Assembly (NCBI GenBank): GCA_002286715.1
Contig: NSJX01000004.1
Span: 508,253 to 572,252, forward strand
Length of the DNA stretch: 64,000 bases
Direction: 5' to 3'
From: Dentipellis sp. KUC8613
Taxonomy: Eukaryota; Basidiomycota; Agaricomycetes; Russulales; Hericiaceae
The position numbers and the translations under genes are program-made. The notes beneath the pieces are model-generated. The model made no database searches and was not told the DNA's origin. It was given only the letters and a program-made list of their open reading frames with translations. Of the stretch, positions 22,062 through 34,221 are shown one piece after another (position 1 is the stretch's first letter; the number at the start of each line of letters is the position of its first letter).

Positions 22062-23686
22062 CTACTCCGGCGCACCCCAGATCCTGACATCCCTTCCGCT
22101 GGCGCCCCATATCTCCTTGCTTTGTGCTCCAAACGCAAAGGCACTGACCTCCCCGCCCTCCTCGAAGCGGACCAGCTCCTCCCAACTCTTGTGCGCGAAG
22201 ACACGCAGACCCTCGCTCCCGGCCACGCCCAAAAGCTGCGCGCTGAAATCATACGCGACCTGGTTGATGTTGAAGCCCTCTCCAAGAGGGATGGAGTGTC
22301 CGATCTTCTGCTTGCGCAGATCCCAAACACCCAGAGACGACGCAGAGTTGGGTGCGAGCAAGTGGTACCCATTCTCCGAGAAGCTCAGGCTGTTCACCGT
22401 AAACGGCGCACCGTCTGCAGGCGTGAGGGTTGCGGCAATGGCACCCGAACGGATATCGAAGATCTGGATGGTGGAGGTCGGTGTGCCAACACCGATGAGG
22501 GTACCGTCAGGGTGGATGGCCATCGAAGAGAACGCTTCCTCCGACGCCGGGGACCGATAAATCTGACTGAAGTTCGTGAGGTCGTGTAGCGAGTACGTCT
22601 TGTCAAGCGAGGAGAGGACAATATGGTTGGAGGTGGGGTGGACGGCCAGGCCTGACACTTCGCCCTTGTGTGTCTTGATTGTCGATCTCGGGATATACTC
22701 TCCAGAAGCGGAATCATGAGACCAGACACGGGCAATTTTGTCTGCACCACCGGAGAGTAGCAGCGTGGGCTGTCCCTCGCGTTCCCGGAGGGCGACGTGG
22801 TTGACTTTCTTGGTATGGCCCTTGAGCGAAGCCAAGACCTTATCCGTGCTCCTGTCGTACAGCTGGACGATTTTGTCATTGCCACCAGTGAGGAACTGCG
22901 AGGGGTTGGCGGCGGAAATGGCAATAGAAGTAATGCCCGCAGGGGAAGCTGAATGAAGGGAGGGAATGGTGTGCTTCGAGGTGAAGGTTTTGACCTGGGC
23001 AGGCGTCGCGTACTCTGCGGGTGCTTTGCGCTTTTTGCGGACGGCCGACAGCGCCTGGTACGTCTCTTCGATCTGCGAAACGACATCCGCAGGAAGAATG
23101 CCCTCCGGTGCAGACTCCTCCACCATTTCGACGTCGGTAGACGGAGCCGCCGAGGGTTCCAAGCCCATGGACGCTTGAACGCTTGCCAAAGCCCTAGTAT
23201 CGCGTGTCAGCATACTATCAGTGCGGTAGAAGGCATTCAGAACACTGACTCCCTGGCGGCGTCGCGTTCTCTCATCAGACGCGCAACGACGCGACTCGCA
23301 GCATCTTGAGCGTAAAGAGAGTAGCTCAGCTCCTGGCGAGTGGCGTTGTACTGCTGTTTGAGGGCAAACGTCTCGAGCGTCAACGCATCCCACTCGTTTT
23401 GGAGCGCGGTCAACAGCGCTGGGATCGAGGAATGCGTCGGCGGGCGCGGAGCAGAGGCATTTGGACCTTTAAAACGTGTCAATAGACTGTTCGAGAGGCA
23501 CAAGATAGGCTACGCACTGGCTTTTACGGAAACCAGGTCCGACTCCTCCAACTTTTCGCCAGTGATGGGGTCCGTCCCATTCTCCGAGATGTACTTGTGA
23601 ATAAGTCGCTTCTCATAGACGTGACCTGACTTTGAGGAAACGACAGGATCCTGGGGGGGCTCGCCAGAAATTGCGCAGAAGAACAT
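22062..23686 (-). CDS. PRP19: PRP19 U-box ubiquitin ligase of the spliceosome
   Basis: Core subunit of the NineTeen complex, required for spliceosome activation. The first exon encodes the U-box, MFFCAISGEPPQDPVVSSKS, then HVYEKRLIHKYI and DPITGEKLEESDLV. The next exons carry the tetramerising coiled coil (SIPALLTALQNEWDALTLE). The long last exon holds the seven-bladed WD40 propeller (FLTGGNDKIVQLYDRSTDK, LLLSGGADKIARVWS, DVRIWGAPE at the end). Introns near 23170-23240 and 23470-23520. Its start codon lies only 108 bp from the divergent SGT2 start. Confidence 0.95.
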
Positions 23687-23794
23687 GGCTGGAACGCGTC
23701 TTGTTCGTGGTCGTGTTCGTGGTCGAGGAGAGGAACTACGTTGTTGACGGCTGTTTGCGTCGCAAGTAAGTCCTTCACCCCGACATCCGTCAGT

Positions 23795-25052
23795 ATGTCT
23801 GAGAAACAGCAGCGTCTCGTCCTCTCCATCATCGATTTTCTGAACCAGTCCATCGAGGATGGCACCGTTAAACAGGACGACAAAGAAAGTCTCGAAGTTG
23901 CCGGTGCGCCGCTTTCCAATTTTCCCTGTGACCGCTGCGGAGGCGCTTACACTGCGTCATATCACCAGTCCAATGCATTGGTGAAGCCTTCGGGGTGGAC
24001 CCTTCCAACCAGGAGCAGGTTGACCGCCTCAGTGTGAAGCCTGCCACGCTTCCCACTATATTCGATGTCTTCCTCAAGACGAAGAGCAAGCTAGGCTCGG
24101 GCTCAGGCTCACAACCCAGCCCTGCACCCCCGACTCCCGCCTCACCTCCCAAAGGGCCTTCAACAGAGGACAAGGCGAAGGCAGACAAACTCAAGCAGGA
24201 AGGAAACGCACAGATGTCTGCGAAGCAATACGACAAGGCCATCGAGGCGTACACGCAGGCGATTGACATCGACGCTTTGAACCCCGTTTACTACTCGAAT
24301 CGAGCGGCAGCATATTCGAGTAAAGGCGATCACCTGTCGGCCATCGATGATGCAGAGAGGGCTATCGAGGTCGACCCGTCGTTCGTCAAGGCCTACCATC
24401 GATTAGGGTCAGCACGCTCATCCGCCGTCGACTTGCTCGCATACTGAGGCAGAATTTTGCAGCCACGCGCAATACAGCATCAGCGATTACAAGGCGGCAG
24501 CAGCGGCATTCCGTCGTGGCCTTGAGATCGACCCCACGAACAGTGGCCTGAAGTCCGGCCTCCAAAATGCCGAGGCTCGCATCGACGCTGAGCCTTCCGA
24601 GAGCTCGCCCGCGCCTCGATCGGCGCCTGCAGCAGGGGGCGCGCCCGGCGCTGGGGGTCTCGCAGATATGATGAGGAACTTCGGCGGGCTTGGTGGTGCC
24701 GGCGGTGCCGGTGGGGGCGGCATGCCCGACCTTGCCTCGCTCATGAACAACCCTCAGATGATGCAGATGGCGCAACAGATGATGGCGAACGGCGGTCTGG
24801 AAAGCCTCATGAACAATCCTTCTGTCGCCAATATGGTGTGTTTTTCTGTGATTTTTGTCTCGTCCGTTCTATTTATGACTTCTTTAATAGATGAACCGTG
24901 TCCAGAACGGTGGAGGCATGCCTTCTATGGATGAGTTGATGTCGGATCCAACATTGAGGGATCTGTAAGCTGTCTTTCCAGTCTGACTACTTCATCTGTT
25001 GACACAATCTCATAGGGCCAGTCAGTTCGGAGGTGGCGCTGCGGGACGTTAA
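23795..25052 (+). CDS. SGT2: SGT2 co-chaperone (SGTA homologue)
   Basis: Cytosolic TPR co-chaperone that hands tail-anchored proteins to the GET pathway. The N-terminus MSEKQQRLVLSIIDFLNQ is the Get4/Get5-binding dimer domain; the first intron joins VAVQCIGEAFGVDPSN. Three TPRs follow (ADKLKQEGNAQMSAKQYDKA, NPVYYSNRAAAYSSKGDH, then DYKAAAAAFRRGLEIDP). The C-terminus is Gly- and Met-rich with repeated NNP motifs (ASLMNNPQMMQMAQQMM, LESLMNNPSVANM), the client-binding region. Small exons encode MNRVQNGGGMPSMDELM and the final SQFGGGAAGR. The stop is at 25050-25052. Confidence 0.93.
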
Positions 25053-25292
25053 TGTTATCGCAAGCCGATAGTGTTACGACGGTGGACTGCAATGACAATC
25101 ATGTGTATATGCGCATCAGACATGGGTAAGGTGACGGGAACGTTGGGCGGAGAGGATACAACAGTATTTTTATGCTGTGCAGGATACAAATCGAAATTTA
25201 GCTACAGTATATCTTCAGGATAGTTGTACAACGGCAATACAATTGGAGATGCAAATGTGAGCTAGTCTGTAAATGGATTGATTCGGTCAACT

Positions 25293-26909
25293 CTAATTCC
25301 TGCGGTTGGTGGTAGGATTTATTCTAGGGTCGCGGGTGAAGTGAGGACGTGGGTCGGTAGTCTTGAAAACATTGTCGCTGAAAGAGCTTCGAGCTGGCTG
25401 AGGTTTGCTGGGAAGAGGGTGAATTTGCCCGATATTAAGCTCGTGCTTAAGAATTAAAGGCGAATGGCTTGGAGTCCTAGGAGTCTAAGAAGTAAAGCAG
25501 CACCATCTGAGTCTACGATCGGCCTATATGCACTACACTCGTTCGGCTCACCGTGACAGGCGGTACCTCCTTCACGTCGTTGGGAGTGGTCGAAATGACT
25601 GTCTCACAGATGGAGGGTTTACGGGGCGTCGTGATCGTAGGACAGTCCGGCAATTGAACACCGGACTTCAAGTCCTCGATTTGTTTCTTGTAATAACTTC
25701 GTACGTTCAATTCATCGGGCGCTTCAGATGTGGTATGGGAGGCAAACCTTCTGGAGCGGCGCCCCCAGTCTTCGAACTGAGACGATTTATACTCAGCTTT
25801 GACGACGTTCTGCTTCTCAACCTCGAGCTGGGATTTCAGCTCTTCTATCTGCTTCGCGAGTTCGGCCTTGTTCCTGATAGAGGGAGAGTCAGCATTGAAA
25901 CTCGCGGGATAGCATACAAGCAGGGACTTACGCGAGGTTTGCCGCGTTTGTCGCTTTCAACTCCTCTAGCTTGCTTTCGTTCGCTCGCGTCTTCGAAGAG
26001 CTTGTCTCTAATCGAGACTTGAGATCTTGGATATGCTTGTCTTTCTTCTTAGAAGAACTGTACATGCGAATGAGCGACCCAAAACTGCTATGTCCAGATG
26101 AAGCTATACGTCTGTGCTTTCTCTAAAGACTCTTTTAAATTTGCAATCTCCGTCTCGTGCTGCTTTCGAAGAGTGTCAAGATAACTGAAAAGTACAATCA
26201 GTCCAGTCCATGTCGAGCCGCGCGACGTCCTACCCTTGGCTTTCATGGAGGATGACGGTGAGTTCCGCTGCCGGATCATCAGCGTTATCACAAGCGGCTA
26301 CGTCAACCTCGCCGGAAGACTCGTTGGTGTCCACCCTTCTTCGCTTCCTCTGCCGTGGTGGATTGATCGTTAGAACTCTCTTATTGCCGTCTTTGCACCC
26401 TTCCCTAAAATTCAAACGCGTCATTGACATTGCTCGTCAACCAGGTGATCGACTGACTGCGGAGCCTGGTCCCCCAATCTCCACATCTGCAGGGCCTGAC
26501 GCGCAACGGCAGACAGTTGTCCATACTTGACCATCAACGCGTCACGCTCGGAGGTGATTTGCGTCAGTGACTCGTTCGTCTTCCATTCCGTCCGCAGAGC
26601 AGACTGTTTCTCCCCTAACAGCTGTCTATACCGCGCATACATCGCCTCCAGATGGTTCACAAGGTCTTGTGCGTCAATGGGTGACTTCTCGAGAGCGGCT
26701 GAGATGCGGCATGCCGGACATTCCTTGCAGGTAGACCACACACGGGAACACCCCTGGCAAAGATTGTGCTCTGTGAAAAGTGAACGGTATGAATACGAAG
26801 CACACGGACATAAGAGAGATAGGAGCCGCAGGAACGCGTGGCACATACTGCAATCTAGAACAAACGCATCGTCGAGATCCACGGCGCTGCCGCATACGCA
26901 TTTACCCAT
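25293..26909 (-). CDS. RING-like zinc-binding, coiled-coil protein, unknown
   Basis: Not recognised as a named protein. Splicing the first intron gives MGKCVCGSAVDL followed by FVLDCKHNLCQGC and STCKECPACR. The ligand spacing (CxC, CxHxxCxxC, CxxCxxC) is RING-like. A long alpha-helical part follows, with ALRTEWKTNESLTQITSERD in exon 2 and further coiled coils in later exons (LRKQHETEIANLKESLEKA, KHIQDLKSRLETSSSK, AELAKQIEELKSQLEVEKQ). The tail is Pro/Ser/Arg-rich. I place the end after an extra exon reading HELNIGQIHPLPSKP and finishing RDPRINPTTNRRN (TAG at 25293-25295), entered through a GTGAGC donor after EVPPVT. Without that splice the frame stops near 25513. Small RING plus coiled coil resembles the layout of Zip3/HEI10-type ligases, but the similarity is only architectural. 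Confidence 0.7.
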
Positions 26910-27268
26910 CGTCAGAGAAAAGAGGAAGCTACAAAAAGCAGCGTGAAAGATAGGAGAAGTAGCTGGGCGTGAGCGAAGTGTTGAGTCGGTCAGACCTGCA
27001 CGTCATACCACCTCCGTCACGTGGGCGCGAAGCATATATTCCAACCCTCCAAGTCAACAGATGTTACAGCAGAGCGACTAGGAGTCGCTATCCGTCAGAA
27101 ACCCCCCCTCGACACTGTGCGCGAGACCTGAATTTAGCGTCATTGAACCAGTATTATTTACGAGATATTAGTGTCATGGTCAACATTACGCGCCCCCACC
27201 GAGTATACTGTAATCTGTCCAGAAAGTCCCTGGAAAGTCCCTGGTGACGTACATCAGGACTGCATGCA
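26910..27268. other. Intergenic, RING-gene promoter
   Basis: This 359-bp gap lies between the start of the RING-like gene and the stop of the Myb-C2H2 gene. It contains one CACGTG at about 27018. No gene was seen. Confidence 0.45.
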
Positions 27269-29467
27269 TCATGGTCCCGTAGCCTGCTTTTGAAATTTCT
27301 CGTTCACCTTGCGCGCCAGGACGGGCGGCACGCTGTCGAGCTGGGCTGGGAGCTGTGGAGGGTGTCCCTGCACAGCGTGAAAATGGTAATGAGTGAGAAG
27401 TGGACATTCTACCGGAGGGAAAGGGACAAACATGACTGAGATGATACTTCAGACCTCCAAGTTGTTTGTACACATGGATACACCCAACATGAGGGCAAGG
27501 AAACCTTTTCTTCGGCTTCCCGTTGGCGTCAACGGGTGGATCGTCGCCAGAAGATGGCTGCGCGTCGGAATCTTTCACCTGCAGATTTGCTGATGCAAGG
27601 CTTGTGATGGCCTGCCTGAAGTGGGCCTTCGATCTAGAGAAGACAATTCTTAGCCACGAGGAAAAGTGGCTAGTCGATGTCCACTGACACCTGAAGATGG
27701 TATTGCAGGCCGTTGACACTCTATTAGGAGGAATTCAGCGCGGGTAACACGATGGTATTAGTCGCACCAACCTTCCATCCCTTACCACACCCTTTCAAAC
27801 CACATCTGAATGGCTTGAGGTCAAGATTATTACTTGGGTGGCGTTGACGGACATGGTCGGATAGATCCTTCGACATCATGAACTTGGCGCTGCTTTCTCG
27901 GCCATCCTTATCCATACATTCCGGGTATCCACAGCTGTACGCAAGAATAGACGGACTAGCACAACAGAGACGTTATTATCCCGGACGTCGCATACAAACT
28001 GTGCGATGACGTACTCAGAACTTGCTGCAAGATTGGACGACAGTCTGGGTGGAGGCCCCTGCCGATCCAGACGACGTTGAACGGTGGGCATTACTCGCCT
28101 GGGCGAATTTGGTGATCGATAGTATGACGTCGAGGCACGGGGAGAAGGTGCAGGCAAGGCACTGGGTTGTACAGCCTCGGTAGTCGGAGAAGCCTCTCGT
28201 TGAGGGGTGGCAGAACGGCTCATAGAAGCCGGTCGGGCAGGCGAAGGCGTGGGTGCCGCACGCGCTTCAGGGACGGCAGGTTGAGGGGAATGAGAGGTAT
28301 ACGGTAAAGCTTCGGGTTCATTGATGACCTGAGAGGGTTCTTCGCTGTAGAATATCTCCGAGGCGGCATTCGGACTGTGCAGATTAGCATTACTGTCATC
28401 GTTCATAGGGTCCTCTTGGCTATCGGGCTCGACTTGTGTGGTAGCGGTGAGACTGGTATGAATGGAAGCGGGAGATCCTTGGGTAGCGGATGCCGAGTTG
28501 GCCCGCAACTGGAACTCCATGGGGTTAGGGAGGTGGGATGGCTGTGGAGTCAATAATGCGGCACTAAGGGACGACGACGATTGATAGCAGAAGGGAGGCA
28601 TGTCTTGAGAGGTCGATGTATCGCCGCCTGCCATAGGGTCGAGCATCTCGACGGGAAGCGCCATTGACGGAGGGGAATGGACAAGATGGCTTTGCAAATC
28701 TGCCATGTTATTATTGAGTTGCTGCATAGGACTGGGCCAGTATGGAAATGGAGGGTCCACTGTCTGAAAATCCATCCATGTCGTTTGCGGCTCTTGAGTC
28801 GTGATAGTAGAAGGGGGTTGAGGGTTTTGTGGATACGGTGCAGGACGCGATGTACGGCCCTTTTGTGCCGCAGCTAAGCATTTTCTTTCCAGCAGCCGCC
28901 ATCTAGAATTGTTTTATTGAAATCATCCTGCGCGGGCACGACCTTGACAAACCTGTTTCTACAGCCAAGCCCGCTGCGCTGCATCTCCTGACCGATCCGG
29001 CCCCATTGTCCGCCTATTCTCCCGTATATTTCGCGGAGCTGACGATCTTCCTCTGGTGTCCATTCGGCCCTCTTCAGCGACGGGTCGAGTGCCTCGCGAT
29101 ATCGTTTAGAGCAAGCATCATCCGTTCTCCCGGGAATATGTCTTGCGATGAGAGACCATTTCGTGCCGTGAATAGCATAGAGTGATAATAATGTCTCATC
29201 CTCCTCCTTCGTCCATGCCGATTTCTTGATATCGGGCGAAAGGGAATGAAGCCAGCGCTAAATAACCGCCAAAGTCAATCGCGCCACAGGCGAGGAAATG
29301 GTATATAGACGGGTATGGATTACCTTCCGGCAAGCCTTGTTAGTTCTTCCTGGGACGTGGAGGGCGATTGTTTTCCAGTCCGCAGCCTCACCATAGCTGG
29401 CTACCGCTTGCGAAAGGAGCTCATCCTCGCGAGATGTCCAAGGCCTTCCAGTATTTCTGTCAGCCAT
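27269..29467 (-). CDS. Myb (three-repeat) plus C2H2 zinc-finger fusion regulator
   Basis: Putative DNA-binding regulator. Seven exons (29324-29467, 28953-29257, 28015-28902, 27772-27934, 27689-27720, 27432-27633, 27269-27367) splice in phase to 610 residues. Three Myb/SANT repeats come first: PWTSREDELLSQAVASYG, AWTKEEDETLLSLYAIHG and EWTPEEDRQLREIYGRIG, the last closing with GCRNRWRLLERK across the 28952/28902 junction. A Pro/Ser/Gln-rich linker of about 260 residues follows. The C-terminal half has zinc fingers: an atypical one (CGYPECMDKDG to DHVRQRH), FRCGLKGCGKGWKSVNGLQY with HLQVSKAHF, and FPCPHVGCIHVYKQLGGLKY with HLSHGH. The NGLQYH and GLKYH blocks recall Sfp1-like split fingers. A 32-nt micro-exon (27689-27720) lies inside finger two. 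Both modules could be two genes, but no start, stop or gap separates them. Confidence 0.82.
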
Positions 29468-29717
29468 GCAGGAGAACGACCGGGGGACTGGAGAAAAGAC
29501 ACCACAAAAACTAGGATAGCGGCGACATTGATATAGGTGGGCGAAAAGTCTTCAGTGGCACAGGCTAAGACTGCGAGGTGCCATTCCGAAGGCAGACAAA
29601 ACGTTCCAAGTGAGCTCTCCGCGCGGTATGATATTGGCCGTTACGTAACGAGTGGCGAGTTCTTCAACGACTCCTGTACGGTAGCTTGACCGTTATACGC
29701 GCCTTGCTGCACACATT
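29468..29717. promoter_or_regulatory. Divergent Myb-C2H2/PRP17 promoter
   Basis: 250 bp separate the two start codons. GTTACGTAAC, a perfect 10-bp palindrome, lies at 29640-29649 and contains the bZIP-type TTACGTAA core. Nothing else stands out. Confidence 0.45.
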
Positions 29718-31798
29718 ATGTCTCTCGTCCAGGGTTACTCGAGCGACGAAGATGATGCTTCTTCTCAGAAGAACACCGATGTCTTTGGTCTAGCCTCAAT
29801 TCCAGCTATCAAAAAGCCGCGTGTAGAGGACTACACCCCAAGTGCATCTACAGCATTGACGGCTGCCCCACATGTTCTGGCAGAGGTAAGTCTTACTTTT
29901 CGTCTTTGCTTGGAAGATACAGCTCACGCACTGTTTGATATATTACTAGGATCCCCTCAACCAAACGTCGCTTATCACGCGACCGACGGATACACAGATG
30001 AACGTCAACATTCCCTTCAATGATATGGTTCTACCCGTACAGGGCCCAGAGAACCCATTCGGTGACCGAGGACGTCTCATGAACCAGAATGCGCTTGCTG
30101 GACACGTTGAAGAGCAGTCTATGACGGAGCATGCCTTCCGCGCACAACACTTGACCCACTCCATCCTAGGCTACTCCGCCAATCCCTCCGTAGACCCCAA
30201 TGCACCGGCTTTCTTGGGATCTATCGAGGCTGCGAAGGCCAATGGCTTCGCAACCATCGACACGATACGTCCTGCGAACATTAAGAAGAAAGAGTTGAAG
30301 AGGAAGAGGAAGGCGAAGGGTGATTTGGAGGTGGTGGACGGGGAGGGTGCATACGTCGGACCTTGGGCGACGTGGGAGGGAGACGAGCCAAGTAACCTTC
30401 TACCGGAGGGTACTGAAGGTGGGGAGGAAGAAGAGGAAGAAGAGTCCGAGGAGGAGCAGGTCGTCACGAAGAAGGCCAAACCAAAGCGCGGCGCATATGG
30501 ACAAGAGACGTCGGTGTTCCACGGCAAGTCTATGACAGACTACCAGGGACGGACGTACATGTACCCACCAATTGGGGAAGCACCTCAGCTACAAGCCGAA
30601 GCTGGCTCTCAAGACTGCTTTATTCCCAAGACATGCATCCACACATGGACTGGCCATACAAAGGGTGTGCAAGTCATTCGTTTATTCCCGGAGACTGGAC
30701 ATCTGCTGCTCAGTGGCTCCATGGACACGAAAATCAAGGTGCGTGAAGTGTGCTTGTGAGCTCACAGGTTCTGATCGAGCAATGGCAGCTGTGGGACGTG
30801 TATACGCATGGCAATTGCCTGCGTACCTTCCATGGCCACGTGAAAGCAGTGAAGGACGTTACGTTCTCGAACGACGGGCGGAAATTCTTGTCGTGCGCAT
30901 ACGACCGGCAAATGAAGCTCTGGGATACAGAGACAGGGCAATGTCTGCAGCGGTTCAGCAATGGCAAGATCCCCTATGTTGTACGGTTCCACCCCGACGA
31001 GGACAAACAGCACATATTCCTGGCTGGAATGTCCGACAAGAAGATCGTTCAAGTACGAGTCATCTCGCATTCTATGGGCTCTCTGCTGACATGATGCATT
31101 AGTACGACATCAATAGCGGGGAGATCACTCAAGAATACGATCAACACTTGGGCCCCGTAAACACGATCACTTTCGTCGATGACAACCGGCGGTTCGTCAC
31201 CACCTCGGACGACAAGACGATACGTGCATGGGATTTCGATATTCCTGTCGTCATCAAATATATCGCCGAGCCGCACATGCATTCAATGCCGGCGGTAACG
31301 CTTCACCCATCTAGTGCGTTGCATCAGTCAACTTCATACGCGTCACTGACTGACAGATAAATAGAAAAATACTTTGCCGCCCAGTCGCTGGACAATCAAA
31401 TACTTATCTATAGCACCGACAATTTCCGTCAGAATCGGAAAAAGCGGTTCGCAGGGCATTCAGTTGCGGGCTATGCCTGCCAGGTTGGCTTCTCGCCGGA
31501 CGGTAAGTGGATAAGCAGCGGCGACGGCGAAGGGAATGTGGTATTCTGGGACTGGAAGACAGGTCGGATCAAGTCGAGGCTGCACGCCCATTCCAAGGTC
31601 GTTATCGCGCACGAGTGGCTTCCGCATGAATCCGTGAGTACGATCTAGTACGCTGTGGCCCCCACCTAGCTAAATTTGTTTCACAGTCGAAGGTCGTGAC
31701 CGCGTCTTGGGACGGTCTCATCAAACTTTGGGTGAGCTGTGACTCGCTGATGACTATATACGGCCGTGCTAACCTCGCGCGCACCATCATAGGACTAG
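29718..31798 (+). CDS. PRP17: PRP17/CDC40 WD40 splicing factor
   Basis: Second-step splicing factor of the spliceosome. [13 protein letters not shown] opens the protein. A conserved N-terminal region follows ([48 protein letters not shown]). The C-terminal WD40 propeller starts [19 protein letters not shown] and continues through [51 protein letters not shown] and [19 protein letters not shown], ending [12 protein letters not shown]. Introns interrupt most blades. The last exon is only GAC TAG (31793-31798): one Asp codon plus the stop, after an intron with a good CTAAC branch point. If that intron is retained, the frame stays open for about 30 more codons. Confidence 0.94.
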
Positions 31799-34221
31799 CT
31801 GCTTCAGAAGACTGTACCACATTGCCACTGTACTTATGATATCATAGGACGTTCCCTTTATTCCTTGATTTCGCCGCTATCCGATTAAGTGCCGCACGTC
31901 ACCACTCTCGGCTTGCTTCCATAGCCTGCGTGGCGTCGACGCTTCTCCGTGTGGCGCAGACTCCAAACACGGGCAGACGCGCTATCCACGCGCATGCATG
32001 GACCTGCCTGCGAGACCGAAGCGGCCGTTGACATGCGCGCACTTGGACAGCCGTCCAAGCTGGTGAGAACTGCGGCTAGCGAACTCCGAGATGTCAGCCG
32101 CACAGTTCACCCTCCGTCGTCCACCGCGGGATAGAACGGGGCTGGCCATCCAGACGCGATTCCGACCTGTCATCGGAGGCTATGACCCTCCAATGGGGTC
32201 GTATCAAGAGACTTACTTAGGTCGATGCTCCGTTATGAGTAGGCCTTTGTCTACTTAAGGTTTGTGACAGAGCCTTGAGTTCCTCGGCGCTCAAAATTTG
32301 CTGCCTGCAGGTGAGAAATGAGGCCGTTATTCCAAGGACGGCTCTGGAAGGTTCGTACCAACTGCTTGATTTCATAGAAACGTGCGCTTTACTTATAGCA
32401 GCATCGACCGTTGAGGAAGGTCCGCCGGTAAGCGACTGCGGCACGATATGCGGACCTACCTGGCATTATCTGCCAAAACATTGCGCCTCTTCCGCGACCG
32501 GTTTACCACCTGGGGCCTCCGCGCCTTAGCCGAATCCCAGGCGATATATGGGGCGTCAGTTTCGATCCTTTGAGGGGGGGTGGACGGGGACTGAATGTCT
32601 CCCAACTACGTATGTCCCTGCCAATGCCACTCGCTGTTAGAGACAAATGGGTATGGGTGTCCCTGGGCGCCTTGCCGTACTCCACAAGTTTTGAGGAGCT
32701 GTTCTCGTATTAGCTCGGCTGGTGCCTGGCTGAGCAACCCAGGAGCGCCGACGAATAGCATGAGAATGTTGCCCGTCGTTTCGCATCAATGCGAACGTCG
32801 AGCTCAGTATGAGGAGTGTGAATCCTTGGCGCCTCACGAGTGCTGCGCTTTGGACTTGCTGGCGTGGGTTTCATTCACCTCAGCTGCGCAGACGTTAACG
32901 TTGTTTCCATGCCCAAGAATTTGCTCCCGCAGCTTAAAATAACGATCGGTCGTCGAGACGGCGGAATCAATCCCGTGACGGAACGCAACATCTTGCAGGC
33001 AGTGGTGTGCTCACGGCAGCGACTTGCAATTTTACGCCGGACTGGTGCGGTGCCTCGCTCATGCTCTGCTGGAATAATGCAGAAAGCTCTCGGCCTTTTC
33101 TTAGGAACACGGGGCGATTTCTTTTCAACTCTTTGCCCTGCCCTGCCCAGGGCTGTCTTTGCTGAAAATTTGCGGTCCTGAATATCCTCCCGGTGTCGTG
33201 AACCGCGCGAGGGATCGGGGCCCTCTCGGGGATTGGTTACCCAACCCACGGAGGGTTACGCGGATCGTAACGCCCTGACGCACCATGTGTGACAGTGCCT
33301 TTTGCAGCAGCCGCTCCGTGAGTGCATTCCAGGGTTCTCCGAGGGTCGTCAGCTGGCCCTGGGGAAGAGGATCCTCTGAGTTTCTTAGAGAAACGGGACA
33401 ACCGGAGAGACCATATGGACTGGTCAAGGCGGGCTCAGGGTGGAGACGCGGCCCTGCATATGGGCAACATTCGCCCTGGCAGATCCGGGCGGAGTTTCGC
33501 GAACAGGGAGACCGTGACACTGACATTTGGAGCACGAGAGCGAGGTGCCTGTAAGAGGTCCAGATTCCATGCTGCTCATTTCCCCCCCGCTCGGTCCTTG
33601 CACCGCGTCCTTTCCGCCGACAGCCAACAAACGTGTGTATCAACTCTGTTTTGGCAGTGCTCTCGCCGTCACTTGCGCAACCATCGACCATCCCCCACGG
33701 CACCTCAGCCGGGGGCTGGACCCTGGGGATGCCTGAAGTCTAAGTCTAGCGGCGGGACGCGCGATGGCCCCGATAAGTATGAAAGTTTGATGACTGGCGC
33801 CGGCCGTGCCGTACGGCCTGCTGAGACAACGACCGAGATCACAAGGACCGCGTGCCTGTGGTTGACGGGCCAGTTATGACGAGAGCGCGCCTGGAAGCGG
33901 GCCAAAGGAGTGTGGGGGGTATGTGTGGGTGTACAGAACTGGGACTGCGATGGGAGCAGGGAATGGTTGTCGCAGGGGGTAATGGAGATTGTTGCGAGGG
34001 GTTGTATGGGAAGAGATTGCTCGGCTGGGCTGTGAGGAACAAGAGATGCTGAGAGATACGAGGGCACCAACAGGACGGAGGTGCCTGAGAGTTGCCTGAC
34101 ACGTGTGCCGCCGGACAAGCACCGGCCAGAGCGTTCACACCCTCTATCAGCCTCCACCCATCACTTATATAACCCCCTTCCCTTTCTCTTCGTCGCTCGT
34201 TCCCCATACCCTGCCTTTGCA
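31799..34221. other. 2.4-kb gene-free region
   Basis: This is the longest stretch without a supportable gene. Several frames of 110-190 codons overlap on both strands (for example 33125-33703 minus and 33322-33879 plus), but they come from GC-rich sequence with few stops. They carry no recognisable motif, splice pattern or start context. A short frame near 32275-32529 (SYQLLDFIETCALLIAASTV) looks slightly protein-like and may be a decayed gene. No terminal repeats or transposase motifs were found. The right end holds the promoter of the secreted-peptide gene. Confidence 0.5.
34165..34172 (+). promoter_or_regulatory. TATA box of the secreted-peptide gene
   Basis: TTATATAA lies 50 bp before the ATG and is followed by a C/T-rich stretch (CCCCCTTCCCTTTCTCTTCG), a pattern common at strongly expressed fungal genes. 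Most other promoters in this window lack a clear TATA box. Confidence 0.6.

Noticed and set aside
28015..28775. Separate C2H2 gene starting at MDFQTVDPPFPYW
   Set aside because: The frame is open upstream and joins the Myb exons through good splice sites and matching phase, so one gene is the simpler reading.
33125..33879. Overlapping 185-192 codon frames on both strands
   Set aside because: GC-rich sequence with few stops; no motif, start context or splice pattern supports either.
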